Origin: UBA11865 sp041570195
GTDB taxonomy: Bacteria > Chloroflexota > Anaerolineae > Promineifilales > Promineifilaceae
Assembly: GCA_041570195.1 (NCBI GenBank)
Contig: JBFFWQ010000011.1
Coordinates: forward strand, 1-64,000
Direction: 5' to 3'
Length of the DNA stretch: 64,000 nucleotides
The translations under genes and the position numbers were made by a program. Positions 46,543-55,444 of the stretch are shown piece after piece; positions within the stretch are counted from its first letter, which is position 1; the number at the start of each line of letters is the position of its first letter. Under the pieces are notes generated by a model. It saw only the letters and a list, made by a program, of their open reading frames with translations. It did not search any database and was not told the origin of the DNA.

Positions 46543-47640
46543 CGGTTCTCTCCCAGGGTGCGGAGTTGATAATCCGGAAGGATTGGGATTTCGACGTCGA
46601 CAGGCTCGCTGCTCAGGCTTTCCAAGAACGCGACACGCTGATCTGTCTGTGTCGAGGTCAATCCAAGGTCGTCGCGTGCGTCATAAAAGGCGATCACTTC
46701 TTCCAGCGTTGCAAGAATGCCATTGTGCATATGGGCGCCGTTCGGCCGACTTCGCGTAAGGGTGCGGTACGAAAATGCACCCCAATCGGGATCTTCTTTG
46801 GTCACCGCAATAAGACCCGTATCCTCAACCAGGACCCCGTAATTAGGCACGCCTAACTGCCGGAAAGTGATGTGCCCTAGCGGATCATCCCAGATATCGT
46901 CGTTCACCAGCACTTAGTGGGCGCAGAAAGCGCTATCGGAGAGCGTCAAACCGATATAGCAATCGGCACAGCCTGCTTCGCCTGTGAACAACTCTAATCC
47001 GGCAATGGCATCTTGTGAAACGGCTGTCTGATCGCCGACCAGGTGCCGATCGTAGGGCGTGACGCCAGAGTTGATAGATTGGATATAGGCCGTAGTAGCT
47101 CCCAGAACCTTGCCGAAAGACGGTCCCGAACCGAATACTTACTCGGAAAGCTGGACATATTCGGGCACTTATTTGACACGCTCGACCATGAGCCGACCGT
47201 CACAGCTCATGAAATGAGCCTCCATGATATGATCTCGAACCAGAGTGGGCATACATATCAGCCCCGTCCATACGACCATCCCAATGAAGGAAGTCCTGAA
47301 ACACGGTATTCATGATCGTGGGAGCATTTCGGAAGTACGGCGTACCTGTATATCCTGGGCTCAAGGCTTCCAGGTTGCTGCTGGCGTTGTCCGGCTGGTG
47401 ACACGTGGCACAGCCAAGGCCAAAGTCACCTGGCAGCCTGGGATCAAAGAACAAGTACTTGCCCAACGCCACCAGGGCATCGTCGTGTTCCGTGGGTAGC
47501 TCGGTAAAGGTTTCAACACTGTCTTCGGCTGGCCGGACGTTCTCGATCGGTATCAGTTCATACGGCGGCGCGAGGATAACGCCAATCGCTGCCCATGCGA
47601 CCGCGATTCGTTGAATCTTCGTAACCACTCCTCGTGGCAC
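46539..47640 (-). pseudogene. MauG-type di-haem peroxidase gene 1, disrupted
   Basis: A GTG-type start near 47640 leads to a hydrophobic N-terminus and LGKYLFFDPRLPGDFGLGCA with an intact first haem site, CATCH. After WDGRMDGADMYA a frameshift is needed to read LVRDHIMEAHFM. In-frame stops follow after MVERVK, VQLSE and SAFCAH. The second haem site reads CADCY, so the ligand His is Tyr. The C-terminal part (GVPNYGV...THE surrounding AHMHNGILATLEEVIAFY) is still recognisable. Four or more lesions make it dead. Confidence 0.78.
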
Positions 47641-47695
47641 GCCGGGTTAAGCGTTAGGCTGTACATACGGGCCGGCCGAATACCAGATGGAAGGC

Positions 47696-48511
47696 TCAAA
47701 CTACAGCTTTAGTTTCTTGGCGAAATACAAACGCGCCGTAGCCGACGACGCGGTCGCGCGGCCCGGCGGTATCGCCCGAGTTACGCAAATCGACCGTACT
47801 GGCCGATAATCGCCGATCGCGAGCCAGGTGCAGCAGGCCATTGATCGCCCGCCGGCCGCAAGCCTGCCCCTCTCCGACCGCCTGTAGCCTTTCAATAGCC
47901 TTGGCTGTGGCCTTGTCCGACTCCACGGCCGCCTCGTAGTCGTTGTAATGGCTCAGATCAGAGCTTACAACGATGACCGTTTCGCGGCCGCCCCACAACA
48001 ACTCCATAACTTCAGCAACCTCGGCCGCCGTCGCGGCGCCTACAGCCAACGGCACCACGCTGAAGTCGTCGAAGATCACCTGCAAGAAAGGCAGTTGCAC
48101 TTCCAGGCAATGCTCCCTCTCGTGGGCCTGGTCAGCCACCTGGACCTGTTCTAACGCCAGAATCCGCTCTTGCGCCGGCCGTTCGATCGGCACGGTACCC
48201 AACGGCGTGGCAAAGGCCTCGGCGCTGCTGGCTGCCAGGCCACGCACTGACGCCCAGTGGGCCGGGCCCAACAAGATCACTCGCCGCACGTCGCGCCGCA
48301 CGTCGCCATTGGCGCGGGCCAGGTGGGCATACGCCGTGCCAGCAATAGGCCCAGAGTAAATATAGCCGGCGTGGGGGGCAATGACCGCCTTTGGCGGCGG
48401 CCCGGCAACATCACCGACTGCGTTCAGATAGTCGCTCACCTGGCGGCGTAGGCGCCCGCTTTCTCCCGGGTAGAATTGACCGGCCACAGCCGGCCGTCTT
48501 ATAGCGCTCAT
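47696..48511 (-). CDS. amrB: AmmeMemoRadiSam system protein B (Memo-like)
   Basis: 271 aa, close to the family length. The conserved segments RRPAVAGQFYPG, APHAGYIYSG (His about 47), LGPAHW, EHCLEVQLPFLQ and VVSSDLSHYNDY carry the metal-ligand-like His and acidic residues of Memo/LigB-fold proteins. It is divergent from the APH-type kinase and amrS. AmrA (AMMECR1) is not in the window. The biochemical role of the system is uncertain. Confidence 0.92.
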   Translation of the reverse strand: MSAIRRPAVAGQFYPGESGRLRRQVSDYLNAVGDVAGPPPKAVIAPHAGYIYSGPIAGTAYAHLARANGDVRRDVRRVILLGPAHWASVRGLAASSAEAFATPLGTVPIERPAQERILALEQVQVADQAHEREHCLEVQLPFLQVIFDDFSVVPLAVGAATAAEVAEVMELLWGGRETVIVVSSDLSHYNDYEAAVESDKATAKAIERLQAVGEGQACGRRAINGLLHLARDRRLSASTVDLRNSGDTAGPRDRVVGYGAFVFRQETKAVV

Positions 48512-48715
48512 GGTTCACCCCTTTGCCGACCTCTCAGACACATGCCAGGCAGCAGACTCGTTCACGCCCTGATTCATAGGCGCCTAGTTTATCGGCGCAC
48601 TCTTTAGTATAGTATACCCTAACGTGCACACTCAGAAGAGGAAACGACGTGAATCAAGCCGGTTCTAATCAACGTTATCCGCGTTAATACGCGTCCCAAT
48701 TATTTGAGGAGGAAC

Positions 48716-49687
48716 ATGGTGTCCCCAATAGCCGTTACCCGATCTATCGTTGCTGCAGATGCCTTGGGCGAAATCATAGCCGAAGAATATGACCTGGGCG
48801 CGCCATTGAACTGTAAATTGATCAGCAAAATGCTGCGAACCCAGGACAATGAACACTATCTCGTCCGATCAGGCGACGTCAAATACGTGGCTCGGGTTTA
48901 TCAGTTGGGTCAACATCTACAACGCCAAGAATCAGACTATTTGTACGAATTGGATTGGCTCAACTTCCTCAAGGCCAAAGAACAGCCGGTATCCTACCCG
49001 ATTGCCCGTCGCGATGGCGGCTTTTTGGGCCAACTGGAGGCGCCGGAAGGTCGTCGTTACTATGCCGTGTTCAGCTTCGCACGGGGTAAGCCCATGGTGG
49101 CAGATGACGAAGACCAACTATTCTCCATGGGCCGTCGGATGGCCCAGATCCATCTGGCTTCAAACAATTATGAACCGTCTCACGAGCGCCGGCGCATGGG
49201 TCTCAGCTTCCTGGTGGATGAACCGGTAGCCCGGCTTGAGCGATTTTGGGCCAGGAAACGTGATGCGAAGTTGGACATATTGCTCACGTCGGCCGAGGAA
49301 GCCAAAGAACAGATTGAGACCCTCCTGAAGAACGAAGAAGAAACCGAAGATGGTTGGGGGGCAATCGGCGGGGACTTTCATCCCTATAACACTCATTTCG
49401 ATGGTAGCGACGAACCCACCTTCTTCAGTTTCGACCTATGCGGCCTCGGCTGGCGAGCCTATGACATCGCCGTTTTTCTGCTCAATGCCGACCTGATGCG
49501 CCGGCCGAGCAACTTGTCTGAAGCATTCTTCGCCGGTTATTACGCGGCCCGTCCCTTGTCACGCAATGAGCACGAGGCCATCGCCCCGTTCCTAACCATT
49601 CGCCGGGTGTGGCTTACTGGCACGTTCTCTACCGTAGAAGGCGTGGCCGGTTATACATTTATCGGCCCGGCCGAACTCGATCTATGA
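48716..49687 (+). CDS. APH-family phosphotransferase
   Basis: About 323 aa. GAGGAGG lies just before ATG 48716 (GTG at 48719 is an alternative); an upstream TTG at 48704 would include the ribosome site. The kinase-like fold is shown by YVARVYQ (ATP lysine replaced by Arg in this segment), GGDFHPYNTHFDG for the catalytic loop (D with H and N) and FFSFDLCGLGWRAYDIAVFL for the metal Asp. It resembles homoserine kinase II and choline kinase relatives. The substrate is unknown. Confidence 0.83.
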   Translation: MVSPIAVTRSIVAADALGEIIAEEYDLGAPLNCKLISKMLRTQDNEHYLVRSGDVKYVARVYQLGQHLQRQESDYLYELDWLNFLKAKEQPVSYPIARRDGGFLGQLEAPEGRRYYAVFSFARGKPMVADDEDQLFSMGRRMAQIHLASNNYEPSHERRRMGLSFLVDEPVARLERFWARKRDAKLDILLTSAEEAKEQIETLLKNEEETEDGWGAIGGDFHPYNTHFDGSDEPTFFSFDLCGLGWRAYDIAVFLLNADLMRRPSNLSEAFFAGYYAARPLSRNEHEAIAPFLTIRRVWLTGTFSTVEGVAGYTFIGPAELDL

Positions 49688-49812
49688 GCAACTACACAAA
49701 TCCATGAACGACCCCGGAAGCCGCGATCTGAGATAGAGAAGTTAGGCCGGTGTCGAATTTCTGCGGAAATGATGCGATAAATTAACAAAGTACTTACTGG
49801 GCGAGGTGTTTG

Positions 49813-50895
49813 ATGAACACGGTCGTGGCAACCAGGTACTGGCACAAGTTGGACGATGGTCGCGTACAGTGCGACCTGTGTCCGCGGGCCTGCAAGTTAA
49901 GCGAGGGACAGAGGGGCCTATGCTTCGTCCGCGCCCGCCAGGACCACCAAATTGTCTTGACGACCTATGGGCGTTCCAGTGGCTTTTGCATCGATCCCAT
50001 TGAAAAGAAACCCCTGAACCATTTCCTACCCGGCACCCCGATTCTTTCTTTCGGCACGGCCGGCTGCAACCTGGCCTGCAAATTCTGCCAAAACTGGGAT
50101 ATCAGCAAATCGCGCGAAATTGACACCTTGGCCGATGTCGCCTCACCAGAGACTATCGCCCGCGCCGCCAAAGAACTGGGCTGCCGCAGCGTCGCTTTCA
50201 CCTACAACGATCCCGTCATTTTCCTGGAGTATGCTGTTGACGTTGCCCAGGCTTGCCATGTGGTGGGCATCAATGCTGTGGCCGTCACTGCCGGCTATAT
50301 GTGTGACGAGCCGCGTATTGAGTTCTATCGCCACATGGACGCGGCCAACGTCGACCTCAAAGGCTTCGACCAGCGCTTCTACAAGCAATTATGCGCCGGT
50401 GAGCTACAGCCGGTATTGGACACTCTGCTTTACCTCAAGCACGAAACAGATGTCTGGTTTGAGATAACCAACCTGGTCATACCCGGCGCCAACGACTCCG
50501 ACGAAGAATTGGAAGCAATGACACAGTGGGTCGTCGAGAAACTAGGGCCGGATGTGCCTATGCATTTCTCCGCCTTTCACCCTGACTACAAGATGCTGGA
50601 CCGGCCACGAACGCCGGGATCGACCTTGACCCGCGCGCGCCAGATCGCCCTGAAGAACGGCGTGCGCTATGCCTATACCGGCAATATTCACGACCGGGAA
50701 GGTGACAGCACCTATTGCCATGCTTGCGGCAAGTTACTGATCGGCCGTGATTGGTACGTCCTTACCGCCTGGAACCTGAGCGAAGACGGCCGCTGCCGTT
50801 TTTGCCGGACGCAGTGTGAGGGCGTATTTGACCCTCGACCCGGTAACTGGGGCGCGCGCCGGCAACCTGTCCATCTGGCCAGTTTCTATGCCTAG
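49813..50895 (+). CDS. amrS: AmmeMemoRadiSam system radical SAM enzyme
   Basis: 360 aa from ATG 49813. The radical SAM cluster is C85-x3-C89-x2-C92 (AGCNLACKFCQNW). An N-terminal Cys set, C20, C23, C27 and C37, fits the family. C-terminal CHAC and CRFC motifs suggest a further metal site. The family is related to pyruvate-formate-lyase activases. It is separated from amrB by the kinase gene on the opposite side. The substrate is unproven. Confidence 0.93.
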   Translation: MNTVVATRYWHKLDDGRVQCDLCPRACKLSEGQRGLCFVRARQDHQIVLTTYGRSSGFCIDPIEKKPLNHFLPGTPILSFGTAGCNLACKFCQNWDISKSREIDTLADVASPETIARAAKELGCRSVAFTYNDPVIFLEYAVDVAQACHVVGINAVAVTAGYMCDEPRIEFYRHMDAANVDLKGFDQRFYKQLCAGELQPVLDTLLYLKHETDVWFEITNLVIPGANDSDEELEAMTQWVVEKLGPDVPMHFSAFHPDYKMLDRPRTPGSTLTRARQIALKNGVRYAYTGNIHDREGDSTYCHACGKLLIGRDWYVLTAWNLSEDGRCRFCRTQCEGVFDPRPGNWGARRQPVHLASFYA

Positions 50896-50969
50896 CCGAC
50901 CGGCGACCGCCCTATTGGCTAGGCGACGATTTGCGATTACGTATCTTCCCCGCCCTTCAGGAGAGCGTC

Positions 50970-52031
50970 TTGGCTAGACATACCAGGTTCGGCCGCCGTT
51001 TTCGTAGCTGGAGACGTAATTTGCAGGCCAGTTGGCGCGATTCGATCCTGTTGCTGCGCGAGTTCGCCTGGCCACTGCTTTTCTTCAGCATAATCATCTT
51101 CGGTGGAGGTGTCCTCTACCTAGTCCTATCTCAAGGAGCCAGCCAACCTCCTAATAGCTTGCCAGAGGCGGCTTATATTGTTCTGTCGCTGACCTTCCTG
51201 CAGTCTCTAGGAGACTTCCCAAATGTTTGGTATTTGCAGATCTTCTATTTCATCATGCCCATCATTGGCATCGGTATCCTGGCCACCGGGCTGGCTGACT
51301 TTGGCCGGATGTTCTTTAATCGTCGCACGCGCAGCAAGGAGTGGGCCATGGCCGTCGCTTCAACCTTCCACGATCACATCGTTTTGATTGGCCTGGGCCA
51401 TTTGGGCTTTCGCGTCGCAACAGAGCTCTATGAACTGAATCTGGATGTCGTCGTGATCGAGCTAGACCCGGAAGCCGGCTTGATCGCCGGGGCCCACAAG
51501 ATGGGCATTCCCGTAATTCACGGTGACGGCACGCAAACGGAGGTTTTGCGCAGCGCCGGCACGGATCGGGCCCGGGCTATCGTCATCTGCACCCAAGATG
51601 ACAATCTGAATCTTCAGATAGCCCTGAATGCGCGGAAGCTGAATCCGAACATGCGCGTCGTCATCCGCATTTTCGATGTCGATTTCGCCGAAAATCTTGA
51701 GGAGCAATTTGGCTTTCGAGCCTTAAGCGCCACCCGAACGGCCGCCCCAAAATTCGCAGCCACCGCCGCCGGTGTCGACGTCACCCGGCCGATTGCCGTT
51801 GAAGGACTGACCCTGAGCTTATGCCGGTTGGACATTGGATCCCGATCAGTGCTGGTTGGCCAGACGGTGGGCGAGATCGAACAAACATACGAGCTGAGTG
51901 TCGTTCTCATCAGGCGCGACTCCAAGAGTAACTTTCACCCGGCCGCCGATCAACGCATCTCCACGGGTGACGTACTAGCGCTCCTAGCCGACCCCGGGCA
52001 GTTGAGCAAGCTTCTGCTTGACAGCCCCTGA
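50970..52031 (+). CDS. TrkA-N (RCK) ion channel protein with non-canonical filter
   Basis: About 353 aa. TTG at 50970 has AGGAGAG 5-6 bases upstream; TTG at 50931 does not. Two membrane helices flank a pore-loop-like segment reading LTFLQSLGDFP where K+ channels have T-V-G-Y-G-D, so selectivity may differ or be lost. A Rossmann RCK domain follows (VLIGLGHLGFRVATEL) and a C-terminal TrkA_C-like domain. It is followed by minC after 87 bases. Confidence 0.82.
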   Translation: MARHTRFGRRFRSWRRNLQASWRDSILLLREFAWPLLFFSIIIFGGGVLYLVLSQGASQPPNSLPEAAYIVLSLTFLQSLGDFPNVWYLQIFYFIMPIIGIGILATGLADFGRMFFNRRTRSKEWAMAVASTFHDHIVLIGLGHLGFRVATELYELNLDVVVIELDPEAGLIAGAHKMGIPVIHGDGTQTEVLRSAGTDRARAIVICTQDDNLNLQIALNARKLNPNMRVVIRIFDVDFAENLEEQFGFRALSATRTAAPKFAATAAGVDVTRPIAVEGLTLSLCRLDIGSRSVLVGQTVGEIEQTYELSVVLIRRDSKSNFHPAADQRISTGDVLALLADPGQLSKLLLDSP

Positions 52032-52054
52032 TCCCCAGCCCCAATCAACGTTTG

Positions 52055-52099
52055 CAAAACATTATGTTTTGTTGTAGCATTTCAACAAGAGTTTTGTTG
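52055..52099. promoter_or_regulatory. Overlapping inverted repeats in the AT-rich minC leader
   Basis: CAAAACA (52055-52061) pairs with TGTTTTG (52065-52071). CAACAA (52083-52088) can pair either with TTGTTG at 52069-52074 or with TTGTTG at 52094-52099, so the hairpins are mutually exclusive. A promoter or operator is also likely in this AT-rich stretch, which contains TTGCAA and TAGCAT 17 bases apart. Confidence 0.4.
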
Positions 52100-52118
52100 T
52101 ATTATCCCGCATATTATT

Positions 52119-52850
52119 ATGATCATGGCAGAACAGACAAAACAGATCTCCATCAAAGGCGTTCGCGACGGCATCTTGGTCAATCTGGCTCCAGACTGCA
52201 GCCTCAACGATGCGCTGCACGCCCTGGAGGACGAATTGTCGGCTCAGCAGGGTTTCCTGCGCGGCAGCCGGGTTATATTAGCCGTCGGCAAAAGAATGAT
52301 TGTTGCCGACGATTTGGTGCCATTCCAGGAACTGCTGGCTGAGAACGAGATGACCTTATGGGCCCTACTGACAGATCAGGAGTCATCTCGCGAAGCGGCG
52401 CGTGAATTGGGCCTGGCGACCAGGCTGCCAGGCAGCAACGCCGACTTGAATGGCAACTTTCGCCCGGCGCCAGCCGGGCAGCCTGAAGCGGCGATGGCCG
52501 CATCACCAAATGGGAAAGCCAATAGCCTGCTCCTGCGTGAGACGCTGCGCTCTGGTCGCTCGATCTATCATGAGGGCCATGTGGTCGTCGTCGGCGACGT
52601 CAATCCGGGTGCGCAGGTGATCGCCGCCGGTGACGTCATCGTCTGGGGTAGATTGCGAGGCCTGGTACATGCCGGTGCTCATGGAGATGCCGCGGCTGTT
52701 ATTTGCGCTCTGGCCCTGAACCCCACTCAGCTTCGGATCGCCGATCAGATAGCGATTGCGCCAGGCGAGCAACGCCACCGGCCAATACCCGAGAAAGTCA
52801 GCCTGATCGAAGGCCAAATCGTGGCCGAAGCCTGGGATACCAGGCATTGA
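52119..52850 (+). CDS. minC: Septum site-determining protein MinC
   Basis: 243 aa. The N-terminal domain (about 1-100) opposes FtsZ polymerisation. A Gly/Ala/Pro-rich linker leads to the beta-helix MinC_C domain, seen in SGRSIYHEGHVVVVGDVNPGAQVIAAGDVIVWGRLRG and AAVICALALNPTQLRIADQ. First gene of minC-minD-minE; no good ribosome site is seen before ATG 52119 (ATG 52125 is in frame). Confidence 0.94.
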   Translation: MIMAEQTKQISIKGVRDGILVNLAPDCSLNDALHALEDELSAQQGFLRGSRVILAVGKRMIVADDLVPFQELLAENEMTLWALLTDQESSREAARELGLATRLPGSNADLNGNFRPAPAGQPEAAMAASPNGKANSLLLRETLRSGRSIYHEGHVVVVGDVNPGAQVIAAGDVIVWGRLRGLVHAGAHGDAAAVICALALNPTQLRIADQIAIAPGEQRHRPIPEKVSLIEGQIVAEAWDTRH

Positions 52851-52910
52851 ATGAAGCATAACTGCGGCCCACTGATAACAAAACCACAAAGGGCCAATCG
52901 CCGGCGACTG

Positions 52911-52950
52911 CCAGCTGAAAGCTGACGGCCGAAGGCTATCTTCTAAGGAG
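52911..52950. repeat. Leader repeat copy A, before minD
   Basis: The stretch from CCAGCTGAAAGCTGACGG to GGCTATCTTCTAAGGAG matches the leader of the GNAT gene at 57941-57983, with the same GAAGGCTATCTT core and a shared ribosome site. It sits directly before the minD ATG. Confidence 0.6.
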
Positions 52951-52956
52951 AAAAGG

Positions 52957-53766
52957 ATGACAGCGACAGTGATAACGGTTACGTCCGGTAAGGGCGGCGT
53001 GGGCAAGACCACGGTCACCGCCAACCTGGCCACAGCCCTGGCCATGCAGGGTCGCAAAGTAACGGCCATCGACAGTGATATCGGCCTGCGCAATTTGGAC
53101 GTGGTGATGGGCCTGGAGAATCGCATCGTCTATGATCTGGTTGACGTGATTGAAGGCCGCTGCCGGCTGCAGCAAGCCATGATCAAGGATAAGCGTTTGC
53201 CCGAACTTTCGCTGATTCCGGCCGCCCAGACCAGGGACAAGATGGCCGTCAGCCCGTCTGATATGGTCCTGGTTTGCGACCAGTTGCGAGAAATCGTCGA
53301 CTACGTACTGATCGACTCGCCGGCCGGCATCGAGCGTGGCTTTCGTAACGCCATCGCGCCATCCGACCAGGTAATCATCGTCACCAATCCGGAAGTGTCG
53401 GCCGTCCGTGATGCGGATCGCATCATCGGTATGCTCGAAGCCGAGGAGAAAGGGCCAGCTCAGCTGCTCATTAATCGCCTGAAACCGGCGATGGTGGCTC
53501 GCGGCGACATGCTGTCCATCGACGACATTCTGGAGATTCTGGCCATCGATTTAATCGGCGTCGTGCCCGAAGATGAAGCGATATTGGTCTCGACCAATCG
53601 CGGCATGCCGGTAGCCCTCAACGCCACTAATAGTTCCAGCGCCAGCCAGGCGTTCCGCAACGTCGCCCAGCGGCTCGATGGCGAAGAAGTCCCGCTGATT
53701 GACTTGACGGCCAAGAATGGCTTTTTGACTCGCTTGCGCGACCTGGTCGGCAGCCGGCCGAATTGA
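52957..53766 (+). CDS. minD: Septum site-determining ATPase MinD
   Basis: 269 aa. The deviant Walker A, SGKGGVGKTTV (residues 10-20), has the signature Lys pair. The C-terminus (NGFLTRLRDLVGS) is amphipathic and suits membrane targeting. DSPAGIERGF and NPEVSAVRDADRIIGML are typical MinD. It recruits MinC to the membrane. The ribosome site belongs to the leader repeat. Confidence 0.96.
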   Translation: MTATVITVTSGKGGVGKTTVTANLATALAMQGRKVTAIDSDIGLRNLDVVMGLENRIVYDLVDVIEGRCRLQQAMIKDKRLPELSLIPAAQTRDKMAVSPSDMVLVCDQLREIVDYVLIDSPAGIERGFRNAIAPSDQVIIVTNPEVSAVRDADRIIGMLEAEEKGPAQLLINRLKPAMVARGDMLSIDDILEILAIDLIGVVPEDEAILVSTNRGMPVALNATNSSSASQAFRNVAQRLDGEEVPLIDLTAKNGFLTRLRDLVGSRPN

Positions 53767-53776
53767 GGAGAAGGTG

Positions 53777-54037
53777 ATGGGTTGGCTAAATAAGCTGTTC
53801 AAATCAGAAGAGAAGAGCGGTAGCGTCGCCAAGACACGTTTGCAGATGGTGCTGACGCACGACCGAAGCAGCATCTCTCCTGGCTTGATTGACGAGATCA
53901 AGGATGACATCATCGAGGTGATCGCCAAGCGGTTGGATATTGACCGCGATCATGTGGTCGTCAACTTATCCACGAACCGGCAGGAAAGTAGATTGGTGGC
54001 CGAAATCCCGATCCAAACGAACGGCCGTCGCCGCTAG
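53777..54037 (+). CDS. minE: Cell division topological specificity factor MinE
   Basis: 86 aa from ATG 53777, with GAGGAG about 7 bases upstream; a GTG at 53774 is a less likely alternative. The N-terminal amphipathic stretch (GWLNKLF), the MinD-contact strand (AKTRLQMVLTHDRS) and the C-terminal dimer part with HVVVNLSTNRQESRLVAEI are all seen. It follows minD by 10 bases. It should stimulate MinD ATPase. Confidence 0.94.
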   Translation: MGWLNKLFKSEEKSGSVAKTRLQMVLTHDRSSISPGLIDEIKDDIIEVIAKRLDIDRDHVVVNLSTNRQESRLVAEIPIQTNGRRR

Positions 54038-54254
54038 AAGCCTCAGGCATTTGAAGGATCTCGGTTTAAGGCTCGTGGTTGCTTAAAGCAAGATGAGACG
54101 CACATCTGAGCATTCCGGTTGTGTGCTCTGAGTGTATTTCAATCCCCCGTAACCTCCCACAGAATTTATGCGTTCTGACCTCTGGTAGGATTTGCGATAT
54201 CCCAGACGATATTCTACAATCGAAGGGTTGAAATCGTAGATCTGAGATCCAGAA

Positions 54255-55355
54255 ATGAAGAGTACTTCTGTCTGGCGGCACTTTGACCTTTGGTTGACGG
54301 CCGCCGTTCTTGTTTTAACCGCATACGGCATTTTGGCCATAAACAGCGCGGTGACTGGAGCCCCGGCCTTTGAGACTTATCCTGAGCGCCAGGTTCTGTT
54401 CGCCTTGATTGGCGTCGCCGTGATGCTGATCTTTTCTGCCATTGACTATCGCATCCTGACTTCGTCCCATTGGTATATCTACGCCTTTTTCATAGCCTCG
54501 CTGGTTATTGTCTACCTGGTTGGCGTCATCAACAACGCTTCGCGGCGCTGGATCGACTTGGGCGTCATCCAGATTCAGCCGTCGGAGTTTGGCCGCATCA
54601 TCCTGGCCATCACCTTAGCCCAGTTTCTGCTCACCCGTCAGCATCTGATGGGGCGTTTCTCAAACACATTGGTCACTCTGGCTTACGTTGGATTGCCTGT
54701 TGCCTTCATCTTCCTGCAGCCTGACCTGGGCATGTCCATCATATTCTTCGTCGTCTGGTTTGTATTGATCTGGTTGGCCGGGCTGCCGCTGTCTCACTTT
54801 GCCCTCTTGTCGGCCATTGCCATCTTGGCCGCCGTTGTGCTGTTTCCATCGTTGGCTGATTACCAGCAGCTCCGCTTCATCGGCTGGCTAAATCCCGAAG
54901 CGTTGCCAGAAGAGTCATTTAACATCGAACAGGCACTGATCAGCATCGGCTCAGGCGGCTGGTGGGGCAAGGGCTACCTGCAGGGCACCCAGAGCCAGCT
55001 TGGCTTCTTGCGCGTCCAGCATACGGACTTCATCTTCTCGGTCATTACGGAGGAAATGGGCCTCGTCTTTGGCGCCCTGGTTGTCCTGGGCCTGATGACC
55101 TTTATCTTGATTCGTATCGTACGTGTCGCATCTCTGACCGGAGATCCGGCCGGGCGCTTCATCGTCGTCGGCATCGCCGCCGTTCTCTTTTTCCAGACCG
55201 TCGTTAGTGTCGGCATGAATCTACGCTTATTACCAGTCACTGGTCTCACCTTACCATTTGTCAGTTACGGCGGGAGTTCGCTCATCACGCTATTCATGGC
55301 CATTGGCATAGTCCAATCGGTGTTGATGCGCCATCGTAAACAAGAGTTCGGATAG
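54255..55355 (+). CDS. rodA: Rod shape-determining glycosyltransferase RodA (SEDS)
   Basis: 366 aa with ten helices. SEDS signatures are RWIDLGVIQIQPSEFGRI, the WGKGYLQGTQSQLGFLRVQH loop, TDFIFSVITEEMG with the catalytic-type acidic residue, and SYGGSSLI. It polymerises peptidoglycan strands with a class B PBP, not in the window. It follows minE after a 217-base gap. RodA is favoured over FtsW by its place beside minCDE and by length, not proven. Confidence 0.92.
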   Translation: MKSTSVWRHFDLWLTAAVLVLTAYGILAINSAVTGAPAFETYPERQVLFALIGVAVMLIFSAIDYRILTSSHWYIYAFFIASLVIVYLVGVINNASRRWIDLGVIQIQPSEFGRIILAITLAQFLLTRQHLMGRFSNTLVTLAYVGLPVAFIFLQPDLGMSIIFFVVWFVLIWLAGLPLSHFALLSAIAILAAVVLFPSLADYQQLRFIGWLNPEALPEESFNIEQALISIGSGGWWGKGYLQGTQSQLGFLRVQHTDFIFSVITEEMGLVFGALVVLGLMTFILIRIVRVASLTGDPAGRFIVVGIAAVLFFQTVVSVGMNLRLLPVTGLTLPFVSYGGSSLITLFMAIGIVQSVLMRHRKQEFG

Positions 55356-55444
55356 TCCGCTTCTAGCTCAGGCCCGTATTCAATTTCGAATCACATCGTT
55401 ACGATGAAGGCAAGGGCCTCCCGGCTATCATTTGAGGTTGCTAC

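Noticed and set aside
52503..53126. 207-codon minus-strand open frame across minC and minD
   Set aside because: Antisense shadow of minC/minD and the leader repeat; no family pattern.
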